Of a stretch of DNA of 64,000 nt, positions 58,344-64,000 are shown piece after piece. Source of the stretch: Mesorhizobium comanense (GTDB lineage Bacteria > Pseudomonadota > Alphaproteobacteria > Rhizobiales > Rhizobiaceae). Each line of letters starts with the position of its first letter. Within the stretch, counting starts at the first letter, position 1. Position numbers and translations under genes: made by a program. The notes below the pieces were generated by a model. The model was not told the origin of the DNA. It worked only from the letters and a program-made list of their open reading frames with translations, and did no database searches. The stretch spans positions 1 to 64,000 of the forward strand of contig NZ_SCNN01000004.1 in assembly GCF_005503535.1 (NCBI RefSeq), given 5' to 3'.

Positions 58344-58982
58344 CTACCAGCGCACGAAAAACCGCCCGCCGAGCGCGCCAAGCAAGGCGAGAGCCGCGAT
58401 CGCGATCGTATACCAGGTGGCGACGAAAAGCGGGGAATCGTCGAAGCAGTGCGCGGCATAGAAGGTTGCTGCAAGCCCGCCGGCAAGCAGCCCCGCCACC
58501 GCGCCGGCAAGCACCGGCCGCGTCGGCGCGCCATAGCGCAGCATCCACAGGAAGACCGCCAGCGGCCCGATGCCGATCAGCGGGATGAAGCTCATGCAGA
58601 TCATCATGTTGGAGCCGACCATGCGCGTGCCCCACAACGCCTCCGGAACCATGAAGAGCTCTAGCACCACCGCCACAGCCACCAGCAACGGCGCCGCAAG
58701 CATCCCTACCATTGCGCGACCCGTTGAGGCACCCGGCGTCGACAAAGCGCGGATCAGGGCGAAGGCGCTGATGGCCAGCACGATGGTGAAAACGAATTTG
58801 GACAGGAAGCGCATTGTGTGCGCGGCCACCATGAAGTCGGGGCGCGGGCCGATCGTCAGCATGAAAACAACCGCCGCGATGACAATCGCCGCGCCGGCCG
58901 CCAGCCACCAGGCCGAGCGCAGCGGCATCGCCTTGCTGCTTGCATCGGCGTCGAGCGCCTTGATGAGATCCTCGGTCCTCAT
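58344..58982 (-). CDS. nrsF: NrsF-like anti-sigma factor (DUF1109)
   Basis: 212-residue inner-membrane protein with six hydrophobic helices, belonging to DUF1109/NrsF, which sequesters the SigF-type ECF sigma factor. Two cysteines, at residues 129 and 179 (MMICMSF and AAHCFDD), have the 50-residue spacing I recall for the redox/metal-sensing pair of Caulobacter NrsF. The start lies one base after the sigma stop, so the genes are coupled. Confidence 0.88.
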   Translation of the reverse strand: MRTEDLIKALDADASSKAMPLRSAWWLAAGAAIVIAAVVFMLTIGPRPDFMVAAHTMRFLSKFVFTIVLAISAFALIRALSTPGASTGRAMVGMLAAPLLVAVAVVLELFMVPEALWGTRMVGSNMMICMSFIPLIGIGPLAVFLWMLRYGAPTRPVLAGAVAGLLAGGLAATFYAAHCFDDSPLFVATWYTIAIAALALLGALGGRFFVRW

Positions 58983-58983
58983 G

Positions 58984-59520
58984 TCATTCCCGTCCAAATC
59001 GCCTGGCTATCGCGGCCAGGCCGCGATGCAGCGACACACGCACCGCCGTCTCGCTGATGCCGAACTTGGTCGCCGTCTCGCCGATGGAGCGGCCTTCCAC
59101 CGATACAGCCGAAACCACGGAACGCTGCGCCGGCGGCAGCCCGTCCAGCGCCCGGTTGATGTCGCGCTCGCTGACGGTCTCGGTCTCCGGCTCGGCGAAG
59201 GTCTCGGCGATATCGTCGACATCGATCTCGATGCGCCGGCCCCGCCGCCGGAAGGCATCGATCAGCTTGAAGCGGGCGATCGCATAGATCCACGGCAGCA
59301 CCGGCGCTTCCTGGCGCCAGGTATGCCGCTTCACATGAATGGCCAGCAAGGTTTCCTGCACGACATCCTCGGGATCGACCCCGCCCTGCACGATCTTGCG
59401 GCGGACAAAACCGCGCACCAGCGCGGCAATCCGGTGGAGAAAATCGGCATAGGCCTTTTCATCTCCCGCGATCGCGGCTCGCAGCAGCCGGGAAAGCTCG
59501 GCCTCGTCCTTGCCGCTCAC
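58984..59520 (-). CDS. sigF: ECF RNA polymerase sigma factor, SigF type
   Basis: 178-residue ECF sigma factor. Region 2 (DPEDVVQETLLAIHVKRHTW, WIYAIARFKLIDAFRRRGRR) and region 4 (LPPAQRSVVSAVSVEGRSIG, KFGISETAVRVSLHRGLAAI) are complete. Pairing with NrsF and its own GTAAC-N16-CGAA promoter place it with Caulobacter SigF, which answers heavy-metal and oxidative stress. GGCAAGGACGAGG-type purines follow the start rather than precede it. Confidence 0.92.
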   Translation of the reverse strand: MSGKDEAELSRLLRAAIAGDEKAYADFLHRIAALVRGFVRRKIVQGGVDPEDVVQETLLAIHVKRHTWRQEAPVLPWIYAIARFKLIDAFRRRGRRIEIDVDDIAETFAEPETETVSERDINRALDGLPPAQRSVVSAVSVEGRSIGETATKFGISETAVRVSLHRGLAAIARRFGRE

Positions 59521-59540
59521 AAGAGTTCACTCCCCCGATT

Positions 59541-59566
59541 TTCGTGCCTCGGCACTGATTTGTTAC
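59541..59566 (-). promoter_or_regulatory. SigF-dependent autoregulatory promoter
   Basis: GTAACA (59561-59566), 16 bases, then CGAA (59541-59544) on the minus strand, 21 bases before the sigF start. This matches the Caulobacter SigF consensus GTAACC-N16-CGAA at nine of ten positions and implies autoregulation. Confidence 0.75.
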
Positions 59567-59800
59567 GTGGCCGGCGAAATAATGTCCAAGCCAAACTGCG
59601 GGCAAATCACGAAAGTTTGCGGCTGCCCGGCATCGGTGCGGCTATCCCGCCGCCGGCGGCATCGAACCCGCTGGAATCAAGGCAAGGGCTTGATTCGTTT
59701 CGCATTCCGAATCCGGCCGGCCGCCGGGAAGACAATTTTCGCGCCGCGCGGAATTATCCGTCCGATACCGACGTTTGTGGCTGTGCGCGGTCAGCAATGT

Positions 59801-59815
59801 TGACTATCATGGTCA
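59801..59815. promoter_or_regulatory. RirA-type iron-responsive (IRO) box upstream of fbpABC
   Basis: TGACTATCATGGTCA fits TGA-N9-TCA, the IRO motif of rhizobial RirA, and is a near-perfect dyad. It overlaps a TTGACT that may be a -35 element, 47 bases before the iron-binding protein start. RirA binding would shut the operon off when iron is plentiful. Confidence 0.7.
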
Positions 59816-59861
59816 GGTATCGATAGGTGGGCGCGCCAACCCCTAGATCAAGGACTATCCC

Positions 59862-60869
59862 ATGAAATATGCTCTTTCCGCCCTGGCCGGTGCAACCGCG
59901 CTGGCCATCAGCCTGATCGGCGGTCCGGCTATGGCCGAGGACGATGGCATCATCGTCTACAATGCCCAGCATGAAAGCCTGGCCAAGGAATGGGCCGAGG
60001 GCTTCACCAAGGAAACCGGCATCAAGGTCACGCTGCGCAATGGCGGCGACAGCGACTTTTCCAACCAGATCGTCGCCGAGGGAGCCGCTTCGCCAGCCGA
60101 CGTGTTCCTGACCGAGAATTCACCGGCCATGGCGCTGGTCGAGGCAGCCGGCCTGTTCGCCCCTGTCGATGCCGACACGCTGGCCCAGGTACCGCAGGAC
60201 TATCAGCCGTCGACCGGCAAGTGGGTGGGCGTGGCGGCGCGCAGCACCGTATTCGTCTACAACAAGACCAAGCTTAGCGGCGACAAGCTGCCAAAGTCGC
60301 TGCTCGACCTTGCCGATCCGAGCTGGAAGGGCCGCTGGGCCGCGTCGCCTTCGGGCGCCGACTTCCAGGCTATCGTCAGCGCGCTGCTGCAGCTCAAGGG
60401 CGAGGCCGCCACCGCCGACTGGCTGAAGGCCATGAAGACCAACTTCACCGCCTACAAGGGCAACAGCACGGTGATGAAAGCCGTCAATGCCGGCGAGATC
60501 GAAGGCGGTGTGATCTACCACTATTATTACTTCGGCGATCAGGCCAAGACCGGCGAAAACAGCAAGAACGTCGACCTGCACTATTTCAAGAACCAGGATC
60601 CGGGCGCGTTCGTCTCGGTTTCGGGCGGCGGCGTGCTGGCCTCGAGCAAGCACCAGAAGGAAGCGCAGGCCTTCCTGAAGTGGGTGACCGGCAAGGGCGG
60701 CCAGGACGTGCTGAAGAACGGCACTTCCTTCGAATACGCCGTCGGCAAGGATGCGCAGTCCAATCCGAAGCTGGTGCCGCTCGCCGACCTGCAGGCGCCC
60801 AAGGTCGACGCCGCGACGCTGAACTCCAAGAAGGTCACCGACCTGATGACGGCAGCCGGCTTGCTTTAG
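59862..60869 (+). CDS. fbpA: Iron(III) ABC transporter periplasmic binding protein
   Basis: 335-residue ferric-binding protein of the FbpA/FutA family. Signal peptide with cut after PAMA. Mature start [20 protein letters not shown] provides the conserved His, and YHYYYFGDQ (about residues 219-226) holds the iron-binding tyrosines. An IRO box upstream supports iron uptake. A strong hairpin terminator after it probably lowers transport-gene expression relative to the binding protein. Confidence 0.93.
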   Translation: MKYALSALAGATALAISLIGGPAMAEDDGIIVYNAQHESLAKEWAEGFTKETGIKVTLRNGGDSDFSNQIVAEGAASPADVFLTENSPAMALVEAAGLFAPVDADTLAQVPQDYQPSTGKWVGVAARSTVFVYNKTKLSGDKLPKSLLDLADPSWKGRWAASPSGADFQAIVSALLQLKGEAATADWLKAMKTNFTAYKGNSTVMKAVNAGEIEGGVIYHYYYFGDQAKTGENSKNVDLHYFKNQDPGAFVSVSGGGVLASSKHQKEAQAFLKWVTGKGGQDVLKNGTSFEYAVGKDAQSNPKLVPLADLQAPKVDAATLNSKKVTDLMTAAGLL

Positions 60870-60902
60870 TTGCCATTCGTCCTAATAAGGACGTTCGACC
60901 GT

Positions 60903-60938
60903 GCTCCCGCGGTAACCCCGCGGGAGCGCTTTGTTTTT
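60903..60938 (+). terminator. Terminator/attenuator between fbpA and fbpB
   Basis: Perfect 10-bp GC stem GCTCCCGCGG / CCGCGGGAGC (60903-60912, 60918-60927) with loop TAACC, then GCTTTGTTTTT. Partial read-through would give more binding protein than permease. Confidence 0.9.
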
Positions 60939-61033
60939 CGAGACCTGTCGATGACGGCATGTTCCCTCCCTGGCCGCTCCGGCGGCCGCCTGATTGCCGC
61001 CGCTGGAGCGGCAACGGCCCGGCATCTCGACTG

Positions 61034-62614
61034 ATGCGGTCCGCGGTCGATCTTTCGCGCCCAAGCCTGCCTGCGACGGTCCGCCGGCGGGCGCATCGCC
61101 GGGTTGCACCGTGGATCGTCGCCGCGGCCGTGTTCGTCTCGCTGCTGGCGCTTGTGCCCCTCGCCTTCATCATCTGGATCGGGATCCAGACCGGATGGGA
61201 GACGGTCTCGGCGCTGGTCTTCCGGCCGCGCGTGGGCGAGCTCCTGGTCAACACCAGCCTGCTGGTGTTGCTGGCCGTGCCGATCGCCATCGTACTGTCT
61301 GTCGCGCTTGCCTGGCTGACCGAACGCAGCGACCTTCCCGGCGCCCGGCTCTGGGCCTGGTTGTGCGTGGCGCCGCTCGCCATTCCTGCCTTCGTGCACT
61401 CCTACGCCTGGATCACCATGGTGCCTGGAATGCATGGCCTGTGGGCCGGCGTGCTGGTGTCGGTGATCGCCTATTTCCCGTTCCTCTATCTGCCGGTGTC
61501 GGCTGCGCTCCGCCGGCTCGATCCAGCACTGGAAGACGCGGCCGCGGCACTTGGCCTCGGGCCCTGGCGCATCTTCTGGCGCGTCGTGCTGCCGCAACTA
61601 AGGCTCGCCATCTGCGGCGGCTCGCTGCTCGTCGGCCTGCATCTGCTGGCCGAATATGGCCTCTATGTCTTCATCCGCTTCGACACGTTCACCACCGCGA
61701 TCGTCGACCAGTTCCAGTCGACCTTCAACGGACCCGCCGCCAACATGCTGGCCGGCGTGCTGGTGACTTGCTGCTTCGTTCTGCTCGGTCTCGAGGTCCT
61801 GGTGCGCGGCGAGGAGCGTTATGCCCGTGTCGGCTCCGGCGCCGCACGCCACCAGCAACGCATGAGCCTTGGGCGCGCCACCATACCGAGCCTGGCCTTG
61901 CTCGCCGCCACCACCCTTTTGACGCTGGGCGTGCCGTTCGTCACCATCGGCCGCTGGCTTGCCGCCGGCGGCGCCGATGTCTGGCGCCTCAACGAGATCG
62001 GCCTGGCGCTCGGCCAAACGCTGTTCCTGGCGGTCGCGGGCGCGTTGCTCGCCACCATTGCTGCGATGCCCATGGCCTGGATCTCGATCCGTGCGCCGGG
62101 ACCGCTGCAGCGGCTGCTGGAGGGTTGCAACTACATCGTCGGCTCATTACCGGGTGTCGTCATCGCGCTGGCGCTGGTCACCATCACCGTGCGCATCGCC
62201 TTGCCGCTCTATCAGACCCTGTTCACCATCCTGGTTGCCTATGCCCTCATGTTCCTGCCGCGCGCCCTGGTCAGCCTGCGGGCCTCGATCGCCCAGGCGC
62301 CGGTGGAACTCGAGCGTGCCGCGTCCAGCCTCGGCCGGCGCCCGCTCAACGCGCTCTGGTCGACCACGATCCGGCTCTCGGCGCCCGGCGCGGCGGCCGG
62401 CATGGCGCTGGTGGCGCTCGGCATCATGAACGAATTGACCGCGACCCAGATGCTGGCCCCGAACGGCACCCGCACGCTGGCGATGGCGTTCTGGTCCTAC
62501 AGCGGCGAGATCGACTATGCCTCGGCGGCGCCCTATGCCTTCATCATGGTGGCGATGTCGCTGCCGCTGACCTGGCTGCTCTACGTCCAGTCGAAACGGA
62601 TGGCCGGACGATGA
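61034..62614 (+). CDS. fbpB: Iron(III) ABC transporter permease
   Basis: 526-residue permease with about 12 helices in two BPD_transp_1 halves, as in FbpB. Two EAA-type loops are seen: [22 protein letters not shown] and [19 protein letters not shown]. The open frame begins at 60680 within fbpA but those residues are not coding; ATG 61034 starts 15 residues before the first basic stretch and TM1. It overlaps fbpC by four bases. Confidence 0.92.
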   Translation: MRSAVDLSRPSLPATVRRRAHRRVAPWIVAAAVFVSLLALVPLAFIIWIGIQTGWETVSALVFRPRVGELLVNTSLLVLLAVPIAIVLSVALAWLTERSDLPGARLWAWLCVAPLAIPAFVHSYAWITMVPGMHGLWAGVLVSVIAYFPFLYLPVSAALRRLDPALEDAAAALGLGPWRIFWRVVLPQLRLAICGGSLLVGLHLLAEYGLYVFIRFDTFTTAIVDQFQSTFNGPAANMLAGVLVTCCFVLLGLEVLVRGEERYARVGSGAARHQQRMSLGRATIPSLALLAATTLLTLGVPFVTIGRWLAAGGADVWRLNEIGLALGQTLFLAVAGALLATIAAMPMAWISIRAPGPLQRLLEGCNYIVGSLPGVVIALALVTITVRIALPLYQTLFTILVAYALMFLPRALVSLRASIAQAPVELERAASSLGRRPLNALWSTTIRLSAPGAAAGMALVALGIMNELTATQMLAPNGTRTLAMAFWSYSGEIDYASAAPYAFIMVAMSLPLTWLLYVQSKRMAGR

Positions 62615-63693
62615 GCTTCCTTGAAATCACCGGTCTTGAAAAGCACTATGGCCCGGTCGCGGCACTTGCCGGCGTTGACCTCGTTGTCGCCAGCGGCAGC
62701 CGCACGGCAATCGTCGGCCCCTCCGGTTGCGGCAAGACCACGTTGCTGCGGCTGATCGCCGGCTTCGAGGCGCCGGACCATGGCCGCGTCGTGCTCGACG
62801 GCCAGGTGCTGGCCAATGGCGGCGCCGCGGTGCCCGCGCATCGCCGCGGCATCGGCGTCGTGGCGCAGGACGGCGCCCTCTTTCCGCATCTGACCATCGC
62901 CGACAATATCGGCTTCGGCATGGACCGTGGCCAGGACAAGCGCACCGAGCGCATCGTGGAACTCGCCTATATCGTGGGATTGGACAAGGCGATCCTCAAG
63001 CGCCGCCCGCATGAGCTTTCCGGCGGCCAGCAGCAGCGCGTGGCGCTCGCCCGCGCCATGGCGATGAAGCCCAGGCTGATGCTGCTCGACGAGCCGTTCT
63101 CGGCGCTCGACACCGGCCTGCGCGCCTCGATGCGCAAGGCGGTGGCCGAACTGCTGGAGGCAGCGGGCATCACCACCATCCTGGTCACGCACGACCAGGC
63201 CGAGGCGCTGTCCTTCGCCAGCCAGGTGGCGGTCATGCGCGACGGCAAATTCTCGCAGGTCGGCACGCCTCGCGACCTCTATCTCAGGCCCAAGGACAGG
63301 ATGATCGCCGAGTTCCTCGGCGATGCGATCATCCTTCCGGCAAGCGTCTCCGGCGGTTTCGCCAACTCACCGCTGGGCCGCATCGCCGTCGACACGCCGG
63401 ACAGCCGCGACGTCGCCCGCATCATGCTGCGACCCGAACAGATCGGGCTGAAAAGGACCTCGCGCGAGGGCATGTCGGGCACCCCGGACATGCTGTTCGG
63501 CGAAGTGACGGAATCGGAATTCGCCGGCTCGACATGCACGATCGCAGTGCGGCTTCTGAACAATGCCGATCCGCCGGATGCAGCCGCGATCGGCGGCACG
63601 CCGCTGATCCTGCGCAAATCGGGCATGGACGCGCCGGCGGTGGGCGAGATCGTGCGGCTGACCGTATCCGGGAAGGCCCACGTCTTCGTCTGA
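62611..63693 (+). CDS. fbpC: Iron(III) ABC transporter ATP-binding protein
   Basis: 360-residue ATPase. Walker [17 protein letters not shown], signature [14 protein letters not shown], Walker [12 protein letters not shown] and H-loop ILVTHDQAE are intact. The C-terminal 120 residues form a TOBE/regulatory domain as in FbpC. ATG 62611 overlaps the fbpB stop (ATGA), so translation is coupled. Confidence 0.95.
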   Translation: MSFLEITGLEKHYGPVAALAGVDLVVASGSRTAIVGPSGCGKTTLLRLIAGFEAPDHGRVVLDGQVLANGGAAVPAHRRGIGVVAQDGALFPHLTIADNIGFGMDRGQDKRTERIVELAYIVGLDKAILKRRPHELSGGQQQRVALARAMAMKPRLMLLDEPFSALDTGLRASMRKAVAELLEAAGITTILVTHDQAEALSFASQVAVMRDGKFSQVGTPRDLYLRPKDRMIAEFLGDAIILPASVSGGFANSPLGRIAVDTPDSRDVARIMLRPEQIGLKRTSREGMSGTPDMLFGEVTESEFAGSTCTIAVRLLNNADPPDAAAIGGTPLILRKSGMDAPAVGEIVRLTVSGKAHVFV

Positions 63694-63755
63694 GATCCCG
63701 GTGCGGACCCTGGTCGTGCTGGCGATGTCGCTCACCGGGCGCCGGGATAGAGGGT

Positions 63756-64000
63756 TCAGCCTGTCTTGCGACGCATGAAGCGCAGTGTGCCCAGCTCGGA
63801 CGAGAAGCCCCATCTCTCGTAGAAGGGCTCCATCTCCGGCAAGCAATACAGTTCGAAATGGGCGACATTCGACAGCGAGGGGTGACGAACGATGGCTTCC
63901 ATCAGATAGGCGCCAAGCTGATGCCCGCGATGGTCCTTCCTGACGATGACGTCGAAGATCAACGCCTTGATCGTGTAGTCGGTCAGCACGCGGGCATATC
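63756..64000 (-). CDS. GNAT family N-acetyltransferase, 5' part cut by window edge
   Basis: C-terminal 81 residues of a GNAT protein. The frame stays open past 64000 (YARVLTDYTIKALIFDVIV), so the start lies outside. The acetyl-CoA loop VRKDHRGHQLGAYLMEAIV and the late MEPFYERWGFSSE are typical. Substrate cannot be told. Confidence 0.88.
   Translation of the reverse strand, partial: YARVLTDYTIKALIFDVIVRKDHRGHQLGAYLMEAIVRHPSLSNVAHFELYCLPEMEPFYERWGFSSELGTLRFMRRKTG

Noticed and set aside
60994-62610. Upstream extension of the fbpC frame across fbpB
   Set aside because: It overlaps fbpB in another frame; the ATGA coupling point at 62611 is the natural start.

Overview
The window is high-GC chromosomal DNA of an alphaproteobacterium in the order Hyphomicrobiales (Rhizobiales), most likely Mesorhizobium or a close relative. 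This rests on the gene set and neighbourhoods (ptsP-prfA-prmC, a DUF4167 protein next to clpB, argJ next to a GNAT gene and mutT, an EcfG-independent SigF/NrsF pair), promoters of the TTGACA-N17-CTATAT type, and a dispersed intergenic repeat of a kind I associate with mesorhizobial genomes. It is an inference from recall, not a database match. The content is mostly core genome. I see no insertion sequence, prophage, integrase or CRISPR array.

Layout. 1-505: a strong outward-facing promoter of rrn/tRNA type firing off the left edge, then the upstream region of an M23 peptidase. 0.5-10 kb: cell-wall enzymes (M23 peptidase, L,D-transpeptidase), a 14-TM efflux pump, ClpB and a DUF4167 protein. 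10-16 kb: prmC, prfA, ptsP and lysC on the minus strand. 16-23 kb: a CHASE3 hybrid histidine kinase, ubiG, a two-component flavin monooxygenase with a divergent regulator and a perfect operator-like palindrome, and a DMT exporter with a divergent MarR regulator. 23-30 kb: a zincin-motif orphan, a DUF1178-nitrilase pair, grxC, comF, a degenerate methyltransferase, an orphan Flp pilin, mutT, a GNAT gene and argJ. 30-39 kb: a secreted caspase-like protein, TetR, a parvulin, secA, and a flippase/FemAB-like pair. 39-44.4 kb: an agmatine catabolic cluster. 44.5-53 kb: tRNA-Leu(CAA), membrane proteins (VTT, DsbB, BrkB, rhomboid, HIG1), AlkA, GluQRS and a PduO-type adenosyltransferase. 53-56 kb: etfBA and 3-hydroxybutyryl-CoA dehydrogenase. 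56-59.6 kb: a PAS-GGDEF protein and the sigF-nrsF pair with a matching promoter. 59.8-63.7 kb: an iron(III) ABC transporter behind a RirA-type site. The right edge cuts a GNAT gene.

The most noteworthy system is the agmatine cluster. It has two tandem agmatine deiminases, one carrying a twin-arginine export signal, plus N-carbamoylputrescine amidase and a polyamine-type binding protein, behind a divergent LysR gene with a clear T-N11-A box. This suggests part of agmatine breakdown happens outside the cytoplasm. Other points of interest are a 16-bp tandem duplication that multiplies the mutT start site, an octamer repeat across a stop codon, several long perfect palindromes, and an HEAAH-containing protein I cannot place.
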